A stretch of DNA of 64,000 nt from NCBI RefSeq assembly GCF_000001735.4, contig NC_003071.7, positions 9,541,151-9,605,150 of the forward strand, given 5' to 3'. The DNA is from Arabidopsis thaliana. Lineage: Eukaryota > Streptophyta > Magnoliopsida > Brassicales > Brassicaceae. The position numbers and the translations under genes were made by a program. The notes under the pieces are model-generated. The model was not told where the DNA came from. It saw nothing but the letters and a program-made list of their open reading frames with translations, and did not search any database. This document shows positions 31,821-44,204 of this stretch, one piece after another. Positions within the stretch are counted from its first letter, which is position 1. Every line of letters starts with the position of its first letter.

Positions 31821-34800
31821 CTACGAGTTGTTGTGTCTTGTGCGATTGCTTCTAAGGAAGGTAGTGACATAGAAAGTGTAGGTTACAGTAGCTGCGACGA
31901 TACAAACTCCGATGTATGTGCACAGAGTGGTTGCACACACATATAGGTACCTGTTCCCATTTGTACACCAAACACAATCAGCAACAATCTTTTCTTTTTT
32001 TTTTAGCGAAAACCAAACTGATCCAAATCGAACTAAACCAGAAAAATCAGATTGAAAAACCGAATAAAGCAGACAGGATCAAAGACTCACTTGGGAGAGA
32101 AGACGCTCCATACAAAGAGGTGATTTCTCATGAGTAGTAAGACCACAGTATATGCGGTCAAGAGTATTGAGTTGATGCAGAGCGGAACAAGGCAAGGGAA
32201 CCCGAGCTTTAGCTTCAAAATTTGTCCAAGACTCGTTTCCCGGTGAGTTGATATTGTTGAGTTTGAGTGGTTTCTAAGATTTGCACCAATGTACATGACG
32301 AGGGATAGAAGGAACAGCATGGGAGATGCATAGGTGATCATGAACATCAAGATCCCAGAGAGTATTGTAGAATGACTAGAGATTCCCTAAATAAAAAGGG
32401 TTTTGGTGAATGTGTCAGTGTTTGGGTAAAGAGTATACATACGGAAAGCGAATTAGAAACAAAGAGGAAGCACAGGACTTACGATAAAAGCACCAGCAAC
32501 ATCGATTGTTGCTAAAGTGTTGCTGTTTCCAAGAGCAAAGTGACCTGCCATTCCCATGTAATAGAGTGCAGTAATCTACAACAAGAAGAGAAACACCAAA
32601 CCTTAAATCTTGAGCTTTTTGCGGTATAAATCACAGACAAAGAACAAAAAGAAAAACTAACCTCGACCCATTCATTAACTTGAAAATCACTAGAAGAAAG
32701 ACATAAAATTGCTAAGATTTGGAGGAGCAGCAAAAGTATGGGGCCCGAGTTGATTGGTTGTTGGAGAAGTTGCTGTAGAAGACACCAGCAAAGTATGTAC
32801 GCAGAGCCAATCAAATACAAGCAATCACCTACTTCAGCTAGAAAGGACTTGTCTTTGTTTAGCGCAGACCATGGCAAAACCAAAGAAGCTCCAATGGAAG
32901 ATATAGATAGAAGATAATAAATAACTTTTACTGTGACAGTGGCTCCAAAACCGGTTGACAGTTCATCCTGATATCTCCCTACATGCAGCAAGACTAGGAA
33001 CCCACAAGTTGAGAAACCAAATGCTAGGATGCGAACACCTTTTCTATTCGATCCTGTTCGAAAGAGAGTATATAGTCCTAGACCAATAACTAGGATTATT
33101 GAGATTAGCTGAATCCATTTCACATAACCACTGCCACCTTGCACTAGCCACTTAGAAATATCAGGAAGGTAAGTCCAGTTCACGCCCCCTTGATGCCAAC
33201 CTCTCAGTAGTCTACCAGAAATAAGAAGCGAGAAGATAGAACCGAATTTAAAGTCTCTGAGAATGTTCATCCCCTTGGAAATTTTGAATGACTTCGCTGT
33301 CTTGAAGAGTAACAGAAGATGGAATGTTGATACCATGAAATGCCATATATAATGCTCTTCTTCCACCATTGAACTAGATCCCATGCTTATAACAAGTATC
33401 AAAAGAAGAGCAAAAATGAACACCTCTTCTAAATTCAACAAATTACTCAAACTGCAGACCCTATCCTTGGGCTCATGGTAAACCTCTTTGAATAAGGACA
33501 GAAAGACAGTACCACAGATGAAGCATGACAGAAGCATGGCACTCACTCCAAGACCGAGTAAGAGAACAGGTTTCTGCAAACATAGAAGAGTTTGTTAGGA
33601 ATACTATAAATTTTTTACTAGATTTGGAAACTAGTGACGACTGACAATTGTTATTTTCCGAAAAGAACTTCATAGAACTCTAAGAAAAGATGTCAAAACA
33701 TACCTCCGTGGTTTTGCTTGCTAACCACTCACTTGCAGTTTTCAAGAAGGTGTTATATGCATCTAAAGCTCTGCTGAAATCTTCCATGGTACTAGACGAC
33801 CTATTAAAATAAAAGCCATCCGTGGAGTTAAATATAAGGAGTTCAAAGTCAAGAGGAGCACCATAAGAGAAAATCTCATAAAAATCACGCACTCTGTTGA
33901 TTTCTTGGACTTCCAAATGCCATGGAGGGCAGCAGCATTCCTAAACAAGCAAATAAGTTGTTTCTCTTTATCCCCAGAACACTCACTAATATCCAAATCA
34001 AGACCCTCACAAGTTCCATCAAGGAAGCAATTGCAGGAGACGCGTGGAAACGAAGAACTTTGTATCTGTGCTAGCATAAGTCTGAGTAACTGCCATGAAT
34101 TCAGTTCTAGTGCCCGTAGTTGCTCAAAATCTGAAATGATCAGACAGAGTGAAGAAAAAACAGTCAAATGCGTCCCCACAGATTCAAAACTGAAAATGCA
34201 AGAAGTCAAAAGTGGTAACCTCTTAAAGAACAGAGTGTTCCTGGGACAAGGACTCCAACATTGTTCTTTGGGATCGGCACACCAAATAGAAGAGCTAAAG
34301 TTGGCGCCAAATCTACCTACATCAGAAGAAATTTGTTGGTTTCATATCATGCATAACTCATTATCATCAACAGTTTTTCAAAAAGAGGTAGATGTTCTAT
34401 GGACAGGAAAAAAGATGAATTATATCACAAAAGTTGCAGTGACTGTTCTACCTGGAAAGCTACATTATTGGTAGCTGAAGCATAGTCAGAAATATTGCTA
34501 TTCAAGCCAATAAAGAGCATTAAGGAGTCAGTTTCTTCATATGACGACCCTCCGTGATTTCCATTCTCAGTCATGCCATGATCACTGACTATTATCTGTA
34601 TATGTAACAAAAATAAGATTGACTCTTGACATATGAAAGTCAAATGGACCTTCAAATACGAAAAGTCACTGACCAGAAGAGTCTGTCCTTGATCATGGCT
34701 GCGATCCATCATGGCTCTTAAATGCATTGTTCTAACTATATCATCCATTTCTTTAAGTTTTGCAGGCATCAAGGGGCTAGTATAGAGAAACAAATAATAA

Positions 34801-36291
34801 GATGAATAAGCCATGCAACTAGTAACCTTTCTACTCACAAATGAGTTATGAAACTAACAAAGACCTGTTACGGCCGCCAGTATGTCCAACGTGATCTAAA
34901 CCAAGGTAATGAAGGATCTGATAAGGGGTAGATCTAGTAAGAATAAAGCACAGAAAAGCTCAATTGATATACAAGAGGAATTTTTGTTTAAGTCAGTATA
35001 TATTTTAAGGCAGAGAACAATCCATTGGCGTTAAATGAACCAGACGCCAATACTGGGGAATAAAAGAAAAAGTAAAAACTAACCAAGAGATTCCAATCAT
35101 CACTGTTTAGCTCATCGGGCAAGTGTCGAGAAACATTTCTGTCTACCTGTACTGTATCTTTGACCTGTCCAAAAAAACATTTTTTGTTCAGATGACCATG
35201 ATGTCGATAAGAAAAGCAATCAACAAAACCAAACATCACATTAACTCACAAAGAAACTGCTAACACCGTCATGTCTCATAAATAGCCCTGGAAATAACTT
35301 GAGCCACGTCTCATCACCGAGCATCACCATTTTCCAACCAATCCTGAAAAACTGACCTGGTAAATTTGGACCAATGTCACATAGCTTTTCTTTCAATGTT
35401 TGCAAGCATGAAAAATTTCTCATTGTTGAAAACTAATAGTTACCAAGAATATTATCATCTAAGAGAGCTTGTGTGTTAAAATTAAAAGCAACATCCAAGA
35501 AACCACCAATTGCCCCAGAAACCATTGCCTGAAAAAAACAATGAATTCTATCAACTAAGCAAGCAAATAAATTCATTTAGACTGTGATCATCCACTTAAT
35601 CACAACTATACACACACCTTTAACCTCGGCATGGTAACAGTTGGAGGAGCTGCTTTAGCATGGTAACCAATAGCATCTCCATTAGCTAACAGTGACTGAG
35701 TATAAGGCATAGACTCTTTCAAAACCTTCTCTGGAGGTTTACCATCTTTCCCAAGAACGAACTCCGCAGGTAGCCCATCAATAACCTAAACTAGCATCGC
35801 TTTAACATCCTCAAAAACACTCTCTCACAAAGATCAAAATCAAAATTTTAACAAAGTGCAACATACCATTAAAATCAGTCGATCATATTTGGAAGAGATT
35901 CCAGATAACTCCTACAAATTCACCACTATCAAACTCAAAAGGGAACTTTACACATTTGTTTTTGGATTCACAAAAGAGACAAATACCTGGTACAGCAATC
36001 TCAGTTTCTCTGGATGATGAAGCTCCGATTCGTTCGAAATCAGAGAAGAATCACAGAATGGATCTCGATAGCTCTCCGAGCCACTGCCATTTCAAATAAA
36101 CAAATCAATAGAGCGTAGATTCTTCTTCTTCGACTTCAAATGTTATTGATTTAGTAGTACCTGACGCCGGAGAGAGTCGGCTTGACGGGGAAGAAACCGA
36201 ATACGAAAATGGAGAGGCCAATAATCTGAAGTAATATTCCGGCCACCGTAAATATCGTCAGTCTCGTACAAGTCATCGCCGCCGTCGTCAT
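31821..36291 (-). CDS. GPI ethanolamine phosphate transferase, PIG-G/GPI7-like
   Basis: Seventeen exons on the minus strand: 36291-36161, 36083-35987, 35911-35867, 35785-35618, 35528-35444, 35356-35250, 35164-35084, 34917-34865, 34776-34674, 34595-34452, 34316-34220, 34130-33893, 33800-33704, 33573-32662, 32575-32483, 32386-32091 and 31950-31821. They give 958 aa. An N-terminal membrane anchor precedes a lumenal alkaline-phosphatase-like domain: VIDGLPAEFVLG (Asp94), PTVTMPRLK (nucleophile Thr142), LGLDHVGH (Asp246, His250) and SDHGM (Asp294, His295). The C-terminal half, from about residue 483, is multi-span membrane. The enzyme adds ethanolamine phosphate to the second mannose of the GPI anchor in the ER. 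The gene matches At2g22530 from memory. The exon 12/13 border is set by frame and family alignment. Confidence 0.88.
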
Positions 36292-38482
36292 TTTCAGGAT
36301 CCGGCGAGAAACTGAACCAAAATAATACTTATTTTACTCGTAAGGAAAATTTGGGCCTAATAAAAGCCCAATAATAATAAAAAGCCCATTAGGGACTCCG
36401 CTTTATGATAACGGTGACTGTAGTTTCCTTGATGTGTCAGAGAGAGTGTGTAGTGTAGGGACTGTGTAGAAAGAAAGAAGCCTAAAATGGCTAAAAGGTT
36501 AGGTGCAATGTTTCATTAGAGAGGCTTGGAACTGTTAAGGGAAAGGTCACGAGTCGTCTACTCATAAAAACTCTGACACTTTGACCAATCAAAACTCAAA
36601 GACCTCACCAGTTGTGTCACGTGCGCCTCTAAACACTATTCAATTTCAAATATAAATGATTCATGCGGTTCCAAACGCCAATTGATGGATGTTCTACCAA
36701 ATTTAATCTACTTTTACCAAACCATGACAAATATGAATAAACATTACTTGATAATAATTTTGTGAGTGAACAAACTTTTTTTTTTTCGAAACCAAACCAA
36801 GCTGAAAAAAACTCAACGATTTTCTTTGTTTAAAATACGTTAGAAAGGAATATGTATTATGCCGAAATAAGTAATATCGATCAGGCCACCTCTCTTATAG
36901 TTATTCTCCTAGCAACTTTAACCACTAGAAGGTTTTGTTTTCTAGTGTTTTCTAATATACGTCATCAAAATTTTCAAAAAATACTACATTTTTGTTTTAA
37001 AAACTTCCATAATTCCATTACTCGTAGAACACAAACGCAAACCATATTAATATTTTGTTGTCAACAAAAATTTCAAATTATAATTCAACTATATTTGCTT
37101 GATTACCCAATTAGATAGAAAAGAGTTAAAGAAGAAAAGAAAAGAGTTTACAGTAAATTAACGCAAACCATAATTATATTTAACACCGTATTAATCACAT
37201 CAACCATATGACTTTTTTACCGTTTGCAACTTCATAATTCATATAGTATCATAATAAATTCGCAATAATACAACACAAGAGTTTCGTCGGAAGAGTAAAT
37301 AATACTCAAATAGGGGGTGAGTGATACGAGCCACATGTATTCTTGAAGGGTAGATTATTGCAAACTTGGAGTAATAAAGAGAAGAAGAATGGGTTTGTAG
37401 TAGTTGCGTGGAGTATCTTTATTTGGGTAAAACTTTAATTTAGAAATAAAATTCTGTACGGACAATGGATCGTGTCCCAATCAGATTTCTTGTGGCTGCT
37501 TCGGGTCTGGTTTTGGGTCCCTTTGAAAAATTTTAGTGGTCGACACTTTTTATTTTACTCTGGCTCGTGCCTCGAGGGTCCCTCTATTCACTGTTTCTTC
37601 GTATGAAGGTATGCTTAAACATTATTTTATTTTTAAAAACCCTTTAATTTTATTTTCTTACCTTTAATCACGGTTTTGTAAATTGCTTTTTAGTCTATGG
37701 AATGATGATTGTGGCGATTGAAATCATATGTTTGGTTCTGTTGTTGACGTTGGTGAAGTATATGTGATTTGTAATGTTGAGCTTATGTATTAAAATGTTA
37801 AATGATAAATAACCTCGTAAGAAAGTGATTTCATTTAAATTTTATTTTGAGTTACATATTCAATTGGTTTTATAAAAAAATACTTCAGTGATGATTGATA
37901 CCCCCATTGTGTGTGTAATTGTTACTGGGATTGAACAAAATTTATTTGTGCATGACAAACTTTCCAAATTAGTGCATAGATTGTAATTGTATAATGGACT
38001 ACATGTATCTGAGTAGATATGGTTCATTAGGTTACAAACCTCTTTTTTTAAGGACACAATTTTTCGACAAGTTATATGCCACATGATTGACTACTAAATT
38101 TTCAAAAATTATTGCACTAATGTCTTTGAAATTAACAAATTATTTTGTCATTTCCGAGTTGGATTCTTACAAACCAAGGCCGAACTCACAAACTTATTTC
38201 TTTCAGTAAAAACAAAACATTGTCCTCAGAAAAATTCTGAAATGTCATCTTCCCAAATGTTTTTACATAAATAAAAATAATATACAGTTGATATTATTTT
38301 GTTCTTTCTGAATTTTGTTATGAGGTACCATTACCATATAGTACGTAGATTTACAAAAATGAAAATACGTTGTAGCCCTTGATGTTCTTCAGGTCTTCTA
38401 GTTAGTTTTTGCAGTAAATACCAACCAATTAGTTACAAGGAGTATAAGTGAACAAAGTGAGACAACTCATTTTATGCTTCCC
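36292..38482. other. Divergent spacer between the PIG-G gene and SVP
   Basis: Should hold the PIG-G promoter (about 36300-36600) and upstream SVP control sequence. It is AT-rich with no supported gene. The stretch 37300-37600 is less AT-biased than its surroundings and could be a regulatory block. I found no clear element ends or tandem repeats. Confidence 0.4.
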
Positions 38483-38778
38483 TATAAAAAGAAATTCCCC
38501 ACTGACCCAAACACACACTTCTCTTCTCTCTCTCATCTCATTGGAGACTTATAAATCCTATTACCTCACCATATCCAATAACCACCACACACAGACCAAT
38601 ATCCAAAAAAAAAACTAAAACTAAAAATATAATATATATCGTTTTCTTTCCAAAAATAATCATTTAAGAAACCCCATCATCTTGATAGTATTATAAAATT
38701 AATAAACCTCTCCCTGAAAATATCTCATCCTTCACCAATCAAAACCTTCTCATGTCTTCTTCTCTCCTCGACCTTTGA
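38483..38778 (+). promoter_or_regulatory. SVP TATA box and leader upstream ORF
   Basis: TATAAAAA lies at 38483-38490. About 30 bases on begins a CT-rich leader of roughly 750 nt ahead of the SVP ATG (unless a leader intron removes part of it). I see one upstream ATG in it, at 38752, opening an 8-codon frame (MSSSLLDL) that stops at 38778. The leader is rich in tct/ctt runs, usual in plant 5' UTRs. Confidence 0.55.
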
Positions 38779-39266
38779 GGTGGAAAATTAAATATATTCC
38801 CTTAGCTTTTTTTCTCCTTTAGTTTTCTTCTTCTTCTTGAGTTTTTTTTCTTTTGATCCTCTCTAATTTCCTTGTTGATTCATCGACTAGATCTAATTCT
38901 TCTCACAAAAGACTGAGTGTGTTCTTTCTTTCAAATCTTTCAAAAACTAGGGTTTTTACTGTCTTGAAATCATATTTATTCTTCTAAATTTAGCAAAAAG
39001 AACACGATTTACTTTCCATTTCAGTCGTCTTGTCACTCTCTCTCTCTTCTTTAAAGTCTCCCTTTTTAGCAAAAATTCTCTCTCTCACAAAATTTATTTC
39101 CTCTGGCTTCTTCTTCCTCCTCCTCCATCTCTTCTCTTTACTCTCTCTTTAATCATCTCTCATTCTTGAATCTTGATCCATCAAAATCAATCCCGTTCTC
39201 GAAAGATCCATTAAAATCAAAACCTAAGCTCTCTCTCTTGCTTCTAGGGTTTTTTTGTTCGTTGTG

Positions 39267-42200
39267 ATGGCGAGAGAAAAGATTCAGATCAGGAAGATCG
39301 ACAACGCAACGGCGAGACAAGTGACGTTTTCGAAACGAAGAAGAGGGCTTTTCAAGAAAGCTGAAGAACTCTCCGTTCTCTGCGACGCCGATGTCGCTCT
39401 CATCATCTTCTCTTCCACCGGAAAACTGTTCGAGTTCTGTAGCTCCAGGTCTTTCTTTCTCTCTCTAACTTCCCTCTCTATAGATTTCTCATAACTCATC
39501 GAAGGAATCTTGTCTAGATCCAGACAAAAAACTTTAAAGAGTTTTTAGATGTATATCTGATACATAGGAGTTTACTGTATCAATCTTTATAGGACCACTA
39601 ACTATTTATATAATTAAAATAGTTGTTAGAAACATTAATCATGACCATAAATGACATATATAAAGTGTATAGTAAAACTCTGTATTTAGATAAATTAAGG
39701 TATCTAACTACGGTAATATTCAAAAAGATGTAAATCTGGATATGCATATATGTATATTATTAGTATATAAATACATGCTCTATAGTAGGTATTTGTGTCA
39801 ACCATGTATAAATCTATGTATATAGATATTGTGGTATGATATGTTTAAGCCGTCAATGTCATATTTATATAGAAATATGTGGGTACCATAACATGAGGAA
39901 GTATCTATATGTGTGGATGTATAAAGCTTTCCCTTTGAAGAAGTAATCTAAAAATAATATATATATATATATGTATATGTATAGATATGTTGGAATCTTT
40001 ATTAGTGTTGGGAAAAGTCATTTAGAGAGATATTATTGATATTAGGGATCTAAAATGACTTATCGTATTACAGAGATACGATTTTGGATTTTTGACCCAC
40101 TAGTTATCAGCTCAGTTCCTATCTTCGGGGACATACACACTTTCACAGATAATTGTGTATATATGTAACTGAAAACGATAGTGTTAACATGAAATAATGT
40201 ACATGTTTGGGATTAAATGTGTTTTGTGGATTTGGTTTGCATCTTTTGATTTTAGATTTTGGTATATTGTCGGTGTTTACATATGCACATTGTTAATATC
40301 AACAGTATAGTTGTTTATAATAAGTTATTTATTGGAATGTGTTTATATTATGAAGCATGAAGGAAGTCCTAGAGAGGCATAACTTGCAGTCAAAGAACTT
40401 GGAGAAGCTTGATCAGCCATCTCTTGAGTTACAGGTTAGCTACATTCTCGAAACGACCACACATTTTCTTTCCCGATTTCTGTAACTTGCAAAATCGAGT
40501 ATTACTCCGTTGAATTACCAATATGTTTTAGATTGTTGTATTTATTGACCAAGAATCTCTTAAAACTTTGTATTAATAGGTACAAAACTTTATATTATTG
40601 CATATGATTAATTAGACTCGATCCATGTAGTAGTCATGTAGAGTAGTCCTGTGTAGAGAGTTGAGCTTTAGATCATTATGGATATGATTAAGAGCTTAAA
40701 TCAATGTTTTATTCTGTTAGCTGGTTGAGAACAGTGATCACGCCCGAATGAGTAAAGAAATTGCGGACAAGAGCCACCGACTAAGGTACGTTATATATGT
40801 ATATTCTATGACTTTTGAACTAACTATCATTTTCTAACTAATTTTTTTTTTGATCAACCACTATCATTTTCTAACTGTGTGTTTACATGATCATATATAG
40901 GCAAATGAGAGGAGAGGAACTTCAAGGACTTGACATTGAAGAGCTTCAGCAGCTAGAGAAGGCCCTTGAAACTGGTTTGACGCGTGTGATTGAAACAAAG
41001 GTTGTTAAGAAAATTACTTGATACCATGTATAAGTTTCTCTAAGCTTACGAGTATGCAATTTACTAATACGAGATGTGTTTGCAGAGTGACAAGATTATG
41101 AGTGAGATCAGCGAACTTCAGAAAAAGGTAATAATTAACCAAAATAACGTTTATTCTTTACTTGATGATTTCAATATTAATTTTGGCAGTTTCAAGATCC
41201 AAAATTTTCATCTTCTTCTCTTTTTTTTTGGTGTTCAGGGAATGCAATTGATGGATGAGAACAAGCGGTTGAGGCAGCAAGTATGTGTCTTACCCTCTCT
41301 GTTGATAACAAATCCCTTTCTTTTGTCTACCATTAACGTACACACCCCTAAATTTAATCCCCAGTTGTCTACAACACATATGTTTGATCATACTGTGAGA
41401 TAAATGAATAAACCAAGTGATATAGCGCGATTTAAAAATGTCTTTAAAACTAAAGGTAACCATGTAGCTAGTTAGTCTCTAGGGTCCTAGAGGTCTACGA
41501 GTGTGCATGCATGGATTTGGTGCGTTTTTTCTTTTTCATCTTCATTTTGTTTTTTGAAACAGGGAACCATAAACGAATATATATCTAATTCTTGTTTGAT
41601 ATATAGTTTGGTCGAGGCTTCATGTCAAGATTTGCTCATTCGTAGTTAGTTGATCTCTAGAGAAATTCAAAACACATGGTGCCACTAAAAACACAAAATG
41701 CAAATACTTAGCTAGAGAACTTAATGATATGTTTTGTCTTGATTTTTGCAGGGAACGCAACTAACGGAAGAGAACGAGCGACTTGGCATGCAAGTACGTG
41801 GATATATATATAGTCTTGATTATTTTGAATTTTGTATGTTTGTTATCAGTTTAATGTTAAATTTGGAATATTTTTTTTTGGTTACGTGTAGATATGTAAC
41901 AATGTGCATGCACACGGTGGTGCTGAATCGGAGAACGCTGCTGTGTACGAGGAAGGACAGTCGTCGGAGTCTATTACTAACGCCGGAAACTCTACCGGAG
42001 CGCCTGTTGACTCCGAGAGCTCCGACACTTCCCTTAGGCTCGGGTAACCAATTAATCACCCTTTCTTTTTACATTCTTTTGAGTTGATAGCTTTACATGA
42101 TTTTTTTTTTGTTTTTAAATTGAGACAAAGAATATAAAAATATATACTTTAAACGACCATATACATGTATGTTGTCCATATTTATTGGCATTGCAAGATA

Positions 42201-42453
42201 TGGATGACACAGAATCGTAAATAAATTTGGTTTATTTGTTGTATATTTGTAATTCTAACAAATAACATGTTATTTTGTATATTTTACATGATATCATGCT
42301 ATTTGTTAAAATTACCTGTCATAAAAAACACCACTTATTTATGGTTTGTTTTTTGAAAATTCTGGCACAAATCTAATCATCTACAAAATCACTCTAAAAA
42401 ATAAGTTATTGATTTAATGTATGGTGTTGTGCAGCTTACCGTATGGTGGTTAG
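39267..42453 (+). CDS. SVP: SHORT VEGETATIVE PHASE, MADS-box floral repressor
   Basis: Nine coding exons: 39267-39448, 40356-40434, 40721-40785, 40901-41000, 41086-41127, 41239-41280, 41752-41793, 41892-42043 and 42435-42453. They give 240 aa, matching SVP (AGL22) throughout. Residues 1-60 form the MADS DNA-binding domain ([20 protein letters not shown]...). The I region follows, then the K domain (about 87-175) in exons 3-7, including two near-identical 14-codon exons ([14 protein letters not shown] and [14 protein letters not shown]). The variable C-terminus ends SLRLGLPYGG, which contains an LxLxL repression motif split by the last intron. SVP binds CArG boxes with FLC or FLM and represses FT and SOC1 in response to temperature and gibberellin. 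Intron 1 is the longest (907 bp), as usual for MADS genes. Confidence 0.97.
40823..40876 (-). repeat. Micro-insertion scar in SVP intron 3
   Basis: The 17-mer actatcattttctaact occurs at 40823-40839 and 40860-40876. The 20-bp insert is a T-run followed by gatcaacc. On the minus strand this is a ggttgatc stub plus an A-run. It lies just upstream of the exon 4 acceptor (40900), so it lengthens intron 3 without touching the splice site. Confidence 0.65.
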
Positions 42454-43034
42454 AGATGGAACAATTCAAAGAAGTTGATGGAGTGAGGAGAGTAATGTAA
42501 ATCTTTTTAACTCGGTAGTAACAAGAGACAATGTCTAAGTAGTGAATTCTCAAATGTTTGTGTAAGTTTCTGCCTATGGAAGAGGCTTTCATTTTTATGA
42601 TTTTCACTATGTATGATCTCTCTTCACTGCATTTCTGGTTAGTAACGCTTGTCACCGATAAACTTTCTCGTTATGGAAAGTTAGAATATAAAATATTGTA
42701 GAATTTTGATTATCGATATACTCTTGGTTAGGGATCAAAAATATATTTTAGTGATGCCTCAAATAACTAATAATCATCATAGGACTCAGTCTCATTAGAA
42801 ATTTTAGTGTAACAAAAGTGTGATTCGAATTCATCTTGTTGTTTTGTTGAATTTGTTGCAAAGTTTTACAAGTTTTCTCAGACCAGAGATTTCAAGTGTC
42901 TTCATTGGTGATGATTCTGGTGAATTGATGATCTTACTTGTGTGTGTGACACTTGCAATGTGTCTTGTTTGAGAAACACATTTGTAGTTTAGTTGGAGCT
43001 GTGCGGTTGGATGAGACTGAGTTCTATGATAATA
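42454..43034. other. SVP 3' region
   Basis: Should contain the SVP 3' UTR and polyadenylation region. No other gene is supported. The open frames on the minus strand (42389-42655 and 42831-43046) lack recognisable protein features. Confidence 0.45.
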
Positions 43035-43124
43035 AATTAGAAGCAAAGTTTCAAACCATATTCATACGATTCATTATGTTAGCAACAAGAAATATGAATA
43101 TGGTTTGAAACTTTGCTTCTAATT
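43035..43124. repeat. Perfect inverted repeat, 32-bp arms with 26-nt loop
   Basis: The left arm 43035-43066 and right arm 43093-43124 are exact reverse complements (the left arm begins aattagaagcaaagtttc). A transcript from either strand would fold into a perfect 32-bp stem with a 26-nt loop. There are no terminal features of a known MITE and no flanking duplication that I can see. It is short for a miRNA precursor but in the size range of young hairpins. Confidence 0.85.
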
Positions 43125-43457
43125 CATCATTCGTTACACAACGTCCAAAATCTAAAAAAGTTTCAGATTTTCTCAAAATTCAGTAAATGGGCCTCTATAT
43201 AATGAGGTTTGACGTTTTAGAGATACTTTGCACAAGAAAGAAGGTTCTGGTCGGATCGTTACACACCGACCTTTGACCGGTTCATCAAAACGTGTCCGGT
43301 TTTATGTTTAAACCGTCACAAAGGGGAAAAAAGTTCTTTAAGATTCAATTACTTAATGATTAAATTCTTTGCTTGCTTCAACATCTTTACAACTTTTTTA
43401 TTAAACAAAACGACATTTTCACATTCCTTTATCCACTAAAATTCTTTGTCAGATTAA

Positions 43458-44204
43458 TCTATATATACATTTTTGCAGCTATTTTAGCAAATAAATCTTA
43501 GAGTTAGATTTATTTACAACTCAATGCCATTAACATTAAATTTTTTTTCCAAAATAATTAATTTTACATTAAATTTTTAATTTAAATTGTCAATCACATT
43601 ATCAATCAAATTTAATCCAAACAAACTTCACATCAATCCCTTAAAATTAGCATAAACTTCACATTAATTATTTAGACATGAAAATATTTATTTAAAGATT
43701 TAAATCTTCTAAATTTTTGCTTTTAGAGTTATTATATCATTACCTAAAAGGCAAAAAATATTAATTTTTTAAATATTATTATTTATATATTTAAACTTCA
43801 TAAAACATTATTAATATTTGAATTTATAAAAAGTTTAATCTATCAAAACTAATTAACATTATTATATAATATATAAAATTAAAAAAATCTCAAAAAAAAT
43901 TTCGTCATATTTTGTGATTCGAAATTTTAAGAATGAACATATATATTAACCAATTGGCGAAAAATGTGTGGGTTCAACGTCCCGCAACGACTAAAATATT
44001 TTGACAATGATTCATAAACATATTATAAATAAGATCAATATTAATAAAATAAATAGTTTTTTTTTGTGGACGGGTTTGGAAGGACGGGTTTGGCAGGACG
44101 TTACTTAGTAACAATAGTAAACTATAAAATAATTTACAAAATTTTATATATATTAATTTTAAAAAATGAATTGTCTCCGCGGTATACCGCGGGTTAAAAT
44201 CTAG
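43458..44204 (+). mobile_element. Non-autonomous Helitron-like element
   Basis: The 3' end carries a GC-rich hairpin (ccgcggtataccgcgg, 44177-44192), then gttaaaat and a terminal CTAG (44201-44204) followed by T. This is the classic Helitron 3' end. A candidate 5' end is TCTATATATAC at 43458 preceded by A, consistent with insertion between A and T. Inside are gacgggtttgg repeats (about 44068-44100), which I associate with Arabidopsis Helitron families. No Rep/helicase coding sequence. The 3' end is firm and the 5' end is tentative. Confidence 0.65.

Noticed and set aside
33680-34209. Apparent frameshift in the PIG-G gene between the frames ending near 33763 and starting near 33916
   Set aside because: A 92-bp GT-AG intron (33801-33892) restores the frame and yields the expected family sequence (WKSK... 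to ...TMEDFSRALDAY), so no break is needed.
33905-34474. 189-codon open frame on the plus strand
   Set aside because: Overlaps exons 10-12 and introns of the PIG-G gene in antisense. It crosses splice sites and has no homology I can recognise.
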